Assembly (NCBI RefSeq): GCF_001447385.1
Contig: NZ_LLWQ01000215.1
Location: 1-64,000 of the forward strand
Length of the DNA: 64,000 nt
Direction of reading: 5' to 3'
DNA from: Paracoccus sp. MKU1
Lineage (GTDB): Bacteria; Pseudomonadota; Alphaproteobacteria; Rhodobacterales; Rhodobacteraceae
Shown: positions 1-8,180 of the stretch, piece by piece
Numbering within the stretch: the stretch's first letter is position 1
Layout of the letters: each line of letters begins with the position of its first letter
Position numbers and translations under genes: made by a program
Notes under the pieces: model-generated
The model's input: the letters and a program-made list of their open reading frames with translations, nothing else
Told to the model about the DNA's origin: nothing
Database searches by the model: none

Positions 1-59
1 ATGATATCATCATTCAAACTCTGAATGACATAAACCATCCTGAATGGGTTCAGGAATAA
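1..59 (+). CDS. C-terminal end of an unidentified protein (partial)
   Basis: Reading from base 3 the frame is open from the window edge to a TAA at 57-59 and encodes 18 residues ending HPEWVQE. It is followed within 10 bases by a terminator-like hairpin, which is what the end of a real gene would look like. The stretch is much richer in A/T than the rest of the window. Too little is visible to name the product. It could also be chance open frame, since only 18 codons are seen. Confidence 0.4.
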   Translation, partial: DIIIQTLNDINHPEWVQE

Positions 60-67
60 ATCTTATT

Positions 68-119
68 ATGCGCGTATACATGATGGTCAAAATGCATGTC
101 GCGTATACGCGCATTTTTT
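68..119 (+). terminator. 12-bp hairpin followed by a T run
   Basis: ATGCGCGTATAC (68-79) and GTATACGCGCAT (103-114) are perfect reverse complements, and T continues from 114 to 119. The loop is long (23 nt), so this is not a textbook intrinsic terminator, but the T run and the stop codon just upstream fit a terminator for the gene entering from the left. The alternative is a regulatory palindrome or 5' UTR hairpin of the next gene. Confidence 0.5.
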
Positions 120-137
120 CTAATTAGGATAATAAAA

Positions 138-737
138 TTGCCCTTCATCCAGCATAACGGCAAACGCATCCTCTTCATCCACATCCCGAAGGCGGGGGGC
201 ACCTCGGTCGAGAGCTGGATGAAGGGCATCGCTCCCCTGCGGCTGTTTTCCATGGGCATTCCCCATGCCAGCCGCTGCACGCCGCAGCATTATCGCGCGC
301 AGGATATCCAGGCGCTGCTGGGCGAGGGCTTCTTCGACTACGCCTTCACCATCGTGCGCAACCCCTATGACCGGATCGCAAGCGAATACCGGATGCGGGC
401 GCAGCTGGCCAAGGACAGTTTCTGGAAGGGGCTGCCGGCATTCTCGCCCTGGATCGAGGAGAACCTGGACCGGCAGAAACGCGAGAAGTTCCATCTCGAC
501 AACCACCTGCGCCCGCAATGGGAGTTCCTCGGCAAGGATGTCGAGGTCTTCAAGCTCGAGGACGGCCTGTCGGCGCCGCTGGCCGCCCTTGCCGAGCGGC
601 TGGGCGTGGCGCCGCCCGAACAGAACCCGCATGAATTGCGCTCGGACCCGCTGGAAATCGAATGGAGCCCGGCCGACCGCATCCGCGTGCGCGACCATTA
701 CGCCCGCGATTTCGAGACCTTCGGCTATCCGCCCTGA
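138..737 (+). CDS. Sulfotransferase family 2-like protein
   Basis: About 199 residues. The N-terminal HIPKAGGTS is the 5'-phosphosulfate-binding loop of PAPS-dependent sulfotransferases, and FTIVRNPYDRIASEY is the 3'-phosphate motif, so a sulfuryl transfer to a carbohydrate or other surface acceptor is the family expectation; the acceptor is unknown. I prefer the TTG at 138, which has AGGA at 126-129 and gives MPFIQHNGKRILF. The upstream ATG at 96 lies inside the 68-114 hairpin and adds 14 residues rich in Ile, Phe and Arg. The 3' end overlaps the convergent aldo/keto reductase gene by 13 bases. It sits in an AT-richer edge and looks unrelated to its right-hand neighbours. Confidence 0.75.
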   Translation: MPFIQHNGKRILFIHIPKAGGTSVESWMKGIAPLRLFSMGIPHASRCTPQHYRAQDIQALLGEGFFDYAFTIVRNPYDRIASEYRMRAQLAKDSFWKGLPAFSPWIEENLDRQKREKFHLDNHLRPQWEFLGKDVEVFKLEDGLSAPLAALAERLGVAPPEQNPHELRSDPLEIEWSPADRIRVRDHYARDFETFGYPP

Positions 738-1681
738 GACGGGGCCTCGTTCAGCCGGGCAAGCGATTGCGGTGACAGCCGGTGCCGCGCCGCCAGGATC
801 AGTTCGTCGAGCTGCGCCCGGCTGGTGGCGCTGGCGATCGGGGCGGTGATGCCCGGCTGGGCGCGGATCCACGCGATCGCCGCCACGGCGGGCGGGACGC
901 CTTCGGCCTCGGCCACCTCCAGCAGGGTTTGCAGGATCCGCATGTTGCGCGGGGTCATATAGGCCGAGACCCGCCCGGCCCGTGCGCCGGAAACATCCGC
1001 CTCGCTGCGGTATTTGCCGGTCAGGAAGCCCGCGGCCAGCGCGAAATAGCTGATGGCGCCGATCCCCTCGCGCCGGCACAGATCGGCAAGCGGGCCTTCG
1101 AACCCGTCCCGCGCGATCAGGTTGAACTCGGGCTGCGTGCTTTCAAAGCGGGGCAGGCCCAGGTCCCGGCTCACCTCCAGCGCCGCCTGGGTCTGCGCGG
1201 CGCTGAAGTTCGAATTGCCCAGGACGCGGACCTTGCCGGCCTCGACCAGCCGGGCAAGGGCGGTCATGGTCTCCTCCAGCGGCACATCGGGGTCGGGCTC
1301 ATGCGCCTGGTAGAGGTCGATGTAATCGGTGCGCAGGCGCCGCAGCGAATGCTCCACCGCCTGCTCGATCCAGCGTGCCGACAGGCCGCGATTGCCGTCG
1401 CCCATGCGCATGCCGCATTTGGTGGCAAGGATCACCCGGTCCCGTCCGCCGCGGCTGGCCAGCCATGCGCCGATCAGCGTCTCGGATTCGCCGCCCTGGT
1501 GGCCCGCGACCCAGGCCGAATAGACATCGGCGGTGTCGATCATGGTCAGCCCTTGCTCGACCATGCGGTCGAGCAGGTCGAAGCCCACCGCCTCGTCTAC
1601 GGTCCAGCCGAAGACATTGCCGCCGAACACCACCGGCGGGACCAGCAGCTCAGAGCGTCCCAGGCGTCGTTTTTCCATCAT
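725..1681 (-). CDS. Aldo/keto reductase
   Basis: A 318-residue NADP-type (beta/alpha)8 oxidoreductase. The catalytic tetrad is visible as Asp49 and Tyr54 (DTADVYS), Lys88 (ATKCG) and His127 (YQAHEPD), with the LGNSNFSAAQ region typical of the Tas/YajO-like bacterial branch. It is the last gene of a three-gene minus-strand unit (MarR, FMN dehydrogenase, AKR) and overlaps the FMN dehydrogenase stop by 4 bases. The substrate is not evident; pairing with a 2-hydroxyacid dehydrogenase suggests carbonyl/hydroxyl interconversion of the same carbon compound. Confidence 0.85.
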   Translation of the reverse strand: MMEKRRLGRSELLVPPVVFGGNVFGWTVDEAVGFDLLDRMVEQGLTMIDTADVYSAWVAGHQGGESETLIGAWLASRGGRDRVILATKCGMRMGDGNRGLSARWIEQAVEHSLRRLRTDYIDLYQAHEPDPDVPLEETMTALARLVEAGKVRVLGNSNFSAAQTQAALEVSRDLGLPRFESTQPEFNLIARDGFEGPLADLCRREGIGAISYFALAAGFLTGKYRSEADVSGARAGRVSAYMTPRNMRILQTLLEVAEAEGVPPAVAAIAWIRAQPGITAPIASATSRAQLDELILAARHRLSPQSLARLNEAPSQGG

Positions 1682-2862
1682 TCTTCCCCCTGCGTCAGAT
1701 AATCAGGCCCCAACCCCGCCGGCGAGACGCAGCCGATCCCGGCCATGACCAGGTCGGTTTCCTGCCGCAGGATGGACAGCGCCTTGCGCGCCCCCGCCTC
1801 GCCGCCGGCGGCGGTGCCGTAAAGCGTCGGCCGGCCGGCAAAGACGAAATCCGCGCCCAGGCACAGCGCGATGACGATATCCGACCCCCGCCGCACGCCG
1901 CTGTCAAGCAACAGCGGATAGTCCGGGCCGACCGCGCGACGGATCGCCGGCAGCATGTCCAGCGCCGCCGGCGCCGCGTCCAGCGCCTTGCCGCCATGGT
2001 TCGAGACCAGGATCGCATCCGCGCCAAGCGCCGCCGCGCGGCGGGCATCCTCGGGATGCAGGATGCCCTTGACGATCAGCGGCCGGGGCCAGAGCGCGCG
2101 GCAGGTTTCCAGATCGCGCCAGCACAGCGTGCCGCTTTCGCCCGGCACGAAGGCCTGGTCGAAGAAGAAGGCTGCGATCTCCGAAGCACTGGCGCCCTGG
2201 GGCGCATAGGGCGCCCAGTTGCCCATCGCCTCCATGCCGCCGCCCAGCAGGAAGCGCAGGAACCACTCGGGGTGCAGCAGCACCTCCCTGGCCAGCCGGG
2301 GCCACAGCGCCGGGCCGGGCCGGAAGGGGACCGAGATGCGATTGCGCAGGTGGCGTTCGCGTTTGGGTGTCACCGGCGTGTCGACGGTCAGCACCAGCGC
2401 CGGGGTCCCGGCATCGGCGGCGCGGCGGATCTGGTCGCGGGTGATCGCCCGGTCGCGGGCCGGATAAAGCTGGAACCAGCCATGTTCCGGCGCGATCCGG
2501 GCGATCTCCTCCAGCGAGGCGCCGGCGGCGCCGGACAGGATGAAGGGAATGTCGGCCTCGCGTGCGGCGCGGGCCAGCATCCGGTCGGCATCGCGGCGGA
2601 ACAGCTGCGCCGGGCCGGTGGGCGAGATGCCGAAGGGCATCGCGTAGTCGCGGCCCAGGATGCGCGTCGCCAGCGACCGGCGCGAGACGTCGCGCAGATA
2701 GCGCGGCACCAGCCGGTGGCGGCCGAAGGCCTGCCGGTTGCGCATGAGCCCCGCCTCGCCATCGACGCCGCCGGCGATGAAATCGAACAGGAATGCCGGC
2801 AGATAGCGCCGGGCCGCCTGTTCGATCTCGTCGATGTTGACGGCATGGCGGGTGCGGTCCAT
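1678..2862 (-). CDS. FMN-dependent alpha-hydroxy acid dehydrogenase, variant active site
   Basis: A 394-residue protein of the L-lactate dehydrogenase/glycolate oxidase family, a TIM barrel with FMN that oxidises 2-hydroxy acids. The family loop SNHG(A/G)RQ is present as SNHGGKALD: catalytic His289 is kept, but the position of the substrate-carboxylate-binding Arg (Arg376 of flavocytochrome b2) is Lys292 here. The second family member in this window (18371-19528) keeps the Arg. That points to a changed substrate. The RHLRNR and VKGIL segments are normal. Followed by the AKR with a 4-base overlap and preceded closely by the MarR gene. Confidence 0.85.
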   Translation of the reverse strand: MDRTRHAVNIDEIEQAARRYLPAFLFDFIAGGVDGEAGLMRNRQAFGRHRLVPRYLRDVSRRSLATRILGRDYAMPFGISPTGPAQLFRRDADRMLARAAREADIPFILSGAAGASLEEIARIAPEHGWFQLYPARDRAITRDQIRRAADAGTPALVLTVDTPVTPKRERHLRNRISVPFRPGPALWPRLAREVLLHPEWFLRFLLGGGMEAMGNWAPYAPQGASASEIAAFFFDQAFVPGESGTLCWRDLETCRALWPRPLIVKGILHPEDARRAAALGADAILVSNHGGKALDAAPAALDMLPAIRRAVGPDYPLLLDSGVRRGSDIVIALCLGADFVFAGRPTLYGTAAGGEAGARKALSILRQETDLVMAGIGCVSPAGLGPDYLTQGEE

Positions 2863-2865
2863 CCG

Positions 2866-3426
2866 CTATCCGGCGCTGTTGGTGGCGATCAGGACGCTCA
2901 GCATCCGCGCCATGCTTTCGCAATCCTGCGGCGACAGCGCCGCGATCAGCTCGCGCTCCAGCGCCGCATGGGCGGCCATGCTCTCATCGGTCAGCGCGAT
3001 GCCCTTCTCGGTCAGCTCGACGATGACGCCGCGGCCGTCGCGCTTGTCGGCGCTGCGCCGCACCAGCCCGTCCTTTTCCAGCTTGCGCAGCAGGTTGGAA
3101 AGCCCGCCCGACGAGATGACGATGGCGGACAGCAGCTCGCTCGGCGTCATGCGATAGGGCGGGCCGCTGACGCGGATCGTCGCCAGGATCGCATAGGTCG
3201 GGAATTTGAGGCCGAATCGCGCCAGGTTGCGGTTCACCTTGTCGATGATGACCTCTTGCAGGTGCAGGACGCGGCCGACGACCGCCTTGCCGCTGCTGTC
3301 GATCTGCGGCACCTCGCGTCGCCATTGCCGCATGCCGCGGCCGATCCGGTCGTTTTCCCAGTATCTTATCGGTTCCTCGTCCAAGCCTTGCCCTTGCCGC
3401 TGAATGATGCGCCCGCGATCCGTCAT
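2866..3426 (-). CDS. MarR-family transcriptional regulator
   Basis: A 186-residue winged-helix repressor from the ATG at 3426, which has GGATGGGG a few bases upstream; the longer reading frame to 3552 would run through the promoter region. The helix-turn-helix (MTPSELLSAIVISSGGLSNLLRKLEKDGLV) and the wing (SADKRDGRGVIVELTEKG) are clear. It heads the unit with the FMN dehydrogenase and AKR and is divergent from a polyamine-type ABC operon. A 12-bp inverted repeat lies between them and probably is its operator, so it likely controls both sides and itself. Confidence 0.85.
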   Translation of the reverse strand: MTDRGRIIQRQGQGLDEEPIRYWENDRIGRGMRQWRREVPQIDSSGKAVVGRVLHLQEVIIDKVNRNLARFGLKFPTYAILATIRVSGPPYRMTPSELLSAIVISSGGLSNLLRKLEKDGLVRRSADKRDGRGVIVELTEKGIALTDESMAAHAALERELIAALSPQDCESMARMLSVLIATNSAG

Positions 3427-3450
3427 TACCCCATCCGCGCCGTCATTGGA

Positions 3451-3496
3451 ATTATATCTTTCAAATGGCTTTATAGTATCTTTATTGAAAGATATA
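3451..3496. promoter_or_regulatory. Inverted-repeat operator and minus-strand -10 between marR and the ABC operon
   Basis: TATATCTTTCAA (3453-3464) and TTGAAAGATATA (3485-3496) form a perfect 12-bp inverted repeat with a 20-nt spacer. Inside it TATCTTT-ATTG-AAAGATA (3477-3494) is a second, 18-bp palindrome. CTTT occurs at 3458, 3469 and 3480, exactly 11 bp apart. On the minus strand a perfect TATAAT (3456 to 3451) overlaps the left arm. The layout fits a MarR-type operator that would cover the marR promoter and control the divergent operon. Confidence 0.6.
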
Positions 3497-3572
3497 TGCG
3501 AGACTGCTAGCGTCGGATCCTGTCGAGCGCCTGCGGCGACCGACCAGAACAACCAGGCGGGGAGGTTTGCTT

Positions 3573-4589
3573 GTGTTCAGAAAATTCGCATTGACGACGA
3601 CGGTCGTCCTCGGCTCGATCACGGCCGCATCCGCGCAGGAACTGGTTGTCGGCGCCTTCGGCGGCTCTTTTGCTGACAACGTCGAGACCTGCTATGTCCA
3701 GCCCTTTACCCAGGCCACCGGGGCCTCGGTGCTGCTGAAGCCGGCAAGCTCGGCGCAGCATGCCGCGTCGGTCAGGGCGACCGCCGGGCAGTCGGACATG
3801 GACGTGGTCTTTGCCGACGACGCCTTCGCGGTGCAGATGGCGAACGAAGGGCTGCTGGTGCCCCTGGACCGCGCGGCGCTGACGAATGCACCCGACATCA
3901 TCGAGGGCGCCTGGGGCAAGGACGACGCCTATGTCGCCGCCATGCTGGGCGCCACCACCATCGTCTATAACAAGGAGACGGTGACCACGCCGCCGACCTC
4001 GTGGAACGACCTGTTCGATCCGAAATACGAGGGCCGGATCACCATCGGCGACGTCTCGGCCACGGCGGGCTGGCAGTTCCTTGCCGCGCTGAACCAGATG
4101 GAGGGCGGCACGCTGCAAGATCCAGGCCCCGGCCTCGCCAAGATCAAGCCGCTGGCGCAATCGGCGGTGCTCTTGCACACCCAGGCCGACCAGGTGGTCT
4201 CGCTGTTCGAGCGGGGCGAGATCGACATCGCGGTCTGGTATCCCGACCGGGCCGGGGTGGCGATCAAGGGCGGGCTGCCGCTGGCCGTCGCCTATCCGCA
4301 GGAAGGCGCGGTGGGCATCCGCCCGACCATCTCGATCCCCAAGGGCACCCAGCAGCAGGACCTGGCGATGAAATTCATCGACACCGTGCTGTCGGTCGAG
4401 GCGCAGAAATGCTTCTCGGAAGCGCAGGTCATCGGGCCGGTCAACAGCAAGGTGGTGCTGTCGGACGATCTGGCCACGATCCTGCCCACGGCCGAGCAGG
4501 CCGGCCAGATGCTGTTCCTGGACCCGGCCGAGATGGCGGTGGTCATGCCCGACTGGACCCGCCGCTGGCAGCGCGAAGTGCTGCGCTGA
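3573..4589 (+). CDS. Polyamine/iron-type ABC transporter periplasmic binding protein
   Basis: A 338-residue solute-binding protein with a Sec signal (FRKFALTTTVVLGSITAASAQ) and the class D fold of PotD/AfuA-like proteins (LVVGAFGGSFAD, YNKETVTTPPTSWNDLFDPKY). I choose the GTG at 3573, seven bases after GGAGG (3561-3565); an upstream TTG overlaps the Shine-Dalgarno spacing. It is first in an operon with ATPase and two permeases, so it sets the specificity of the importer. Ligand unknown: small cationic, carboxylate or amide compounds are all handled by this class. Confidence 0.88.
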   Translation: MFRKFALTTTVVLGSITAASAQELVVGAFGGSFADNVETCYVQPFTQATGASVLLKPASSAQHAASVRATAGQSDMDVVFADDAFAVQMANEGLLVPLDRAALTNAPDIIEGAWGKDDAYVAAMLGATTIVYNKETVTTPPTSWNDLFDPKYEGRITIGDVSATAGWQFLAALNQMEGGTLQDPGPGLAKIKPLAQSAVLLHTQADQVVSLFERGEIDIAVWYPDRAGVAIKGGLPLAVAYPQEGAVGIRPTISIPKGTQQQDLAMKFIDTVLSVEAQKCFSEAQVIGPVNSKVVLSDDLATILPTAEQAGQMLFLDPAEMAVVMPDWTRRWQREVLR

Positions 4590-4652
4590 GCCGGTCCGGG
4601 CGGATCGCCGCCGGGGCCAATCGCAACCCATGCCCAAGCCCGACGAGGTGAG

Positions 4653-5714
4653 ATGAGCAACCTTTCCCTGCGCAACATCGTCAAGCGCTACGGCAGGACC
4701 GAGGTGGTCAGGAACGCCTCGTTCCAGATCGCCGAGGGCGAGTTCGTCTCGCTGCTTGGCCCCTCGGGCTGCGGCAAGACCACGATCCTGCGCATGGTCG
4801 CCGGGCTCCTGGAGCCGACCGAGGGGCAGATCATGATCGGCGAGCGCGAGGTGACGCGCCTGCCGCCGAACAAGCGCAATATCGGGCTGGTGTTCCAGTC
4901 CTATGCGCTGTTTCCCCACATGACCGTCTTCGAAAACGTCGCCTTCGGCCTGCGCCGCAAGGGCGAATCCGGCAAGCCGCTGGAAGAGCGGGTGAATGCC
5001 GCGCTGGAGATGGTGCGGCTGGGCGGCTACGGCGCGCGCTTCCCGCGCCAGCTTTCCGGCGGCCAGCAGCAGCGCGTCTCGATGGCCCGCGCCATCGCGC
5101 CCCGGCCCAGCATCCTGCTGTTCGACGAGCCGCTGTCCAATCTGGACGCCAAGCTGCGCGACGAGATGCAGATCGAGCTGAAGCGGTTGCAGCAGGAGCT
5201 GCGCATCACCACGCTGTTCGTCACCCATGACCAGGCCGAGGCGCTGAGCCTGTCGGACCGCGTCGGCGTCATGCATGGCGGCGTGATCCAGCAGCTGGAC
5301 AGGCCCGAGGAGATCTATCACCGGCCAGCGAACGCCTTTGTCGCCAGCTTCATCGGCAAGCCGAACCGGCTGCAAGGCCGCGTCGAGGCCGGCACCGTCG
5401 CGCTTGGCGCCGGGCTGGCGCTGCGCCCCGAGCGGCTGGATCTGCCCGAGGGCAGCGCCGCCGAGGTGTTCCTGCGGCAAGAGGCGATCCGCGTCCTGCG
5501 CGCGCCCGAGCCCGGCGCGCTGGCGGGGACCGTGGCACTGCGCGCCTTTTCGGGGCCGCAGGTGCAGCTGGTGGTGCGGCTGGCCCATGGCGCCGAGATC
5601 GTGGTCGAGGTGCCCTCGGCCGAGGACACCGCCAGCCTCGCGCCGGGCGAGGCCGTGTATCTGGCGATCCGGCCGCGCGACATCATCGTGCTGCCGCAGG
5701 GGGCCGAGCCATGA
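4653..5714 (+). CDS. ABC transporter ATPase, PotA-like
   Basis: A 353-residue nucleotide-binding subunit. Walker A GPSGCGKTT (37-45), Q-loop VFQSYALFPHMTV, signature [15 protein letters not shown], Walker B ILLFDEP and the H-loop FVTHDQ are all intact, followed by a C-terminal TOBE domain (residues about 275-353) usual for PotA/MalK-type ATPases. The start has GAGGTGAG just upstream. It powers the importer made by its neighbours; the next gene starts within its stop codon. Confidence 0.93.
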   Translation: MSNLSLRNIVKRYGRTEVVRNASFQIAEGEFVSLLGPSGCGKTTILRMVAGLLEPTEGQIMIGEREVTRLPPNKRNIGLVFQSYALFPHMTVFENVAFGLRRKGESGKPLEERVNAALEMVRLGGYGARFPRQLSGGQQQRVSMARAIAPRPSILLFDEPLSNLDAKLRDEMQIELKRLQQELRITTLFVTHDQAEALSLSDRVGVMHGGVIQQLDRPEEIYHRPANAFVASFIGKPNRLQGRVEAGTVALGAGLALRPERLDLPEGSAAEVFLRQEAIRVLRAPEPGALAGTVALRAFSGPQVQLVVRLAHGAEIVVEVPSAEDTASLAPGEAVYLAIRPRDIIVLPQGAEP

Positions 5715-6562
5715 CCGGGCAGCGCAGCGCATGGCTGCTGATCGCGCCGCTTCTGCTGGTGCTGCTTCTGTCCTTCGTGGTGCCGCTGGTGCTGCTGCTG
5801 CCGACCAGTTTCCAGGAATACCAGCCGGGGCAGGGCATGGTGGCGGGCAGCTTCACCTGGGAGAACTACCTGCGCATCGCCACCGACGGCTATTACCGCG
5901 AGGTGGTGCTGCGCACGCTGGCGCTGGGGCTGGGCGTGACGGTGCTGTGCCTGCTGACCGGCTATCCCGTCGCCTATTTGATCGTGCGCGGCCATCCGCG
6001 CTGGCGGCTGCCGCTGACGCTCCTGGTGATTTTTCCGCTGATGCTGAACCTGGTGGTGCGCTCCTTCGGCTGGATCGTGCTGCTGACCAATCGCGGCGTG
6101 GTCAACAACCTGCTGATCGACCTGGGCCTGATCGAGCGGCCGCTGAAGCTGATGTTCAACATGACCGGCCTGCTGATCGGCCTGACCCATATCTACCTGC
6201 CCTTCATGGTGCTGATGCTGGTCGCGGCGCTGCAAAACGTGCCCCGCGATGTCGAGGCGGCGGCCGCGACGCTGGGTTCCAGCCGGACGCATGTGTTCTG
6301 GTCGGTCACCCTGCCGCTGACGGCGCCGGGCATCATCGGCGGCTCGATCCTGGTCTTCGTGCTGACCATCTCGGCGCTGGTCACGCCCAGGATGCTGGGC
6401 GGGCCGACCTATCAGGTCATGGCGACGCTGATCTATGACGAATACATGCAGCTTCTGGACTGGCCCAGCGGCTCGGCGCTGTCCTTTGCGCTGGCGGCCT
6501 CGACGCTGGTCATCATCTGGATCTCCAGCCGCATGACCAAAAGATGGGCGGGCATGGCATGA
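5711..6562 (+). CDS. ABC transporter permease, PotB-like
   Basis: A 283-residue inner-membrane subunit with about six hydrophobic helices and the cytoplasmic coupling EAA loop DVEAAAATLGSSRTHVFW, which contacts the ATPase. It follows the ATPase with an ATGA overlap and overlaps the second permease the same way, so the four transporter genes are translated as a block. Confidence 0.92.
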   Translation: MTGQRSAWLLIAPLLLVLLLSFVVPLVLLLPTSFQEYQPGQGMVAGSFTWENYLRIATDGYYREVVLRTLALGLGVTVLCLLTGYPVAYLIVRGHPRWRLPLTLLVIFPLMLNLVVRSFGWIVLLTNRGVVNNLLIDLGLIERPLKLMFNMTGLLIGLTHIYLPFMVLMLVAALQNVPRDVEAAAATLGSSRTHVFWSVTLPLTAPGIIGGSILVFVLTISALVTPRMLGGPTYQVMATLIYDEYMQLLDWPSGSALSFALAASTLVIIWISSRMTKRWAGMA

Positions 6563-7347
6563 GCGACATGAAACCCACCCTGCCCATTTCGATCGTCGCG
6601 CTGCTGGTCGTGGCCTTCTTGCAGGTGCCGGTGCTGGTGGTGGTGCTGACCTCGTTCAGCGAGACCTCGTATCTGACCATCCCACCGCAGGGCTGGACGC
6701 TGAAATGGTTCGCCGAGGTACTGAGCGATCCGGTCTATCTCCGGGCGATCCGCAACAGCCTGATCCTGGCGGTCAGTTCCACGCTCCTGTCGCTGGTCCT
6801 GGGCGTCGCCGCGGCCTATGCGCTGTTTCGCAAGGCCATCCCCGGCGCGGAGGCGATCACCGCGCTGCTGATGGCGCCGCTGATCGTGCCCTCGGTGGTG
6901 ATCGGGGTGGCGATGCTGCAATACGTCACGCTGGTCGGCCTGCGCGGCAGCTTCCTGGTGCTGATCGTGGCGCATGTCGTCATCACCGTGCCCTATATCC
7001 TGCGCTCGGCGCTGGCCAGCCTCTCGGGCCTCGACGTTTCGGTCGAAGAGGCGGCGCGGGTGCTGGGGGCGGACGGCTTCACCGCCTTCCGGCTGGTCAC
7101 GCTGCCGCTCATCAAGCCCGGCCTGGTCGCCGGCGCGCTGTTCGCCTTCGTCACCTCGATGGAGAACGTGCCGGTCACCATCTTCCTGGCCAGCGCCCGG
7201 CAGACCACGCTGCCCATCCTGATCTTCAGCTCGGTCGAGATGGGGGTCAATCCGGGCGTCGCCGCCATCTCGACCCTGCTGATCGTCGCCACCGTGATCG
7301 TGCTGCTGCTGGCCGAGCGCTGGACCGGCTTTCACAAATTCGTCTGA
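6559..7347 (+). CDS. ABC transporter permease, PotC-like
   Basis: A 262-residue second membrane subunit, with the EAA loop SVEEAARVLGADGFTAFRL. I place the start at the ATG overlapping the previous stop (6559) rather than the in-frame ATG 15 bases earlier, which lies inside the upstream gene. Together with 3573-6562 it completes a heterodimeric type I importer. Confidence 0.92.
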   Translation: MSDMKPTLPISIVALLVVAFLQVPVLVVVLTSFSETSYLTIPPQGWTLKWFAEVLSDPVYLRAIRNSLILAVSSTLLSLVLGVAAAYALFRKAIPGAEAITALLMAPLIVPSVVIGVAMLQYVTLVGLRGSFLVLIVAHVVITVPYILRSALASLSGLDVSVEEAARVLGADGFTAFRLVTLPLIKPGLVAGALFAFVTSMENVPVTIFLASARQTTLPILIFSSVEMGVNPGVAAISTLLIVATVIVLLLAERWTGFHKFV

Positions 7348-7358
7348 AAGGACCAGCC

Positions 7359-8180
7359 ATGCATCTGACCAGCAAGGGCTTTCCGCTGTTTCTGACCTTC
7401 GACCTCGATGCCGAGACGATGTGGACGGCGCGCGACCCGGCCTATGCCAAGCGCCCGATCCTGATGTCGCAGGGCGCCTATGGCTGGAAGGTCGGCACCG
7501 ACCGGGTGCTGGAGCTGCTGCGCCGCTACGACCTGCGCACCACCTTCTTCATCCCCGGCTTGGTCGTGGAGCAGCGCCCGGCGCTGATCGAGCGCATCCT
7601 GCAAGGCGGGCACGAGATCGCGCATCACAGCTATTCGCATCGCTGGATCCTGAACCTCAGCCATGAGGAGGAGCGCGAGGAGATGGAGCGCGGCTTCGAA
7701 GCGATCAAGCGCGCGACCGGGCAGGCGCCGCGCGGCTGGCGCTCGCCCGCCGCCGAACTCAGCGACATTTCCATGCAGCTGATGCTGGAATACGGCTTCG
7801 ACTATTCCTCGAACTTCTTCGACGACGACTCGCCCTATCTGCACGAGGTGGACGGGCAGCGGACCCGGCTGGTCGAACTGCCCTTCCGCTGGGTGCTGGA
7901 TGACGCGCCCTTCTTCCAATATTCCATCGTGCTGCCGGGCCGGACCATGCAGGCGCCCTCGGCGCTGCTGGAGGCCTGGACGCTTGAGCTGGACATGCTT
8001 CATGCCGAGCGGCGGATGATGATGGTCGGCATGCATCCGCAGATCATCGGCCAGCCCTCGCGCCTGTGGGTGCTGGAGCAGCTGATCCGACGCGCGCTGG
8101 ACAAGGGCGACGTCTGGATGGGCCGCTGCGACGAGATGGTCGCCGACATGCGCCCGCGCCTGGAGGGCACCGGGGCATGA
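7359..8180 (+). CDS. Polysaccharide deacetylase-family hydrolase
   Basis: A 273-residue NodB-homology domain protein without signal peptide, so probably cytoplasmic. FDLDAE carries the catalytic/metal Asp and EIAHHSYSH the two metal His residues. Cytoplasmic relatives include the cyclic imidase/PgdA-like and PuuE allantoinase-like groups, which hydrolyse C-N bonds of small molecules rather than cell-wall sugars. Its place directly behind an importer and in front of two SDRs and an amidase supports a role in catabolism of the imported nitrogen compound. The start is the ATG at 7359, 12 bases after the permease stop. Confidence 0.8.
   Translation: MHLTSKGFPLFLTFDLDAETMWTARDPAYAKRPILMSQGAYGWKVGTDRVLELLRRYDLRTTFFIPGLVVEQRPALIERILQGGHEIAHHSYSHRWILNLSHEEEREEMERGFEAIKRATGQAPRGWRSPAAELSDISMQLMLEYGFDYSSNFFDDDSPYLHEVDGQRTRLVELPFRWVLDDAPFFQYSIVLPGRTMQAPSALLEAWTLELDMLHAERRMMMVGMHPQIIGQPSRLWVLEQLIRRALDKGDVWMGRCDEMVADMRPRLEGTGA

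Noticed and set aside
3..119. Mobile-element boundary at the AT-rich left edge
   Set aside because: The inverted repeat is a hairpin with T run, and no transposase, integrase or target duplication is visible.
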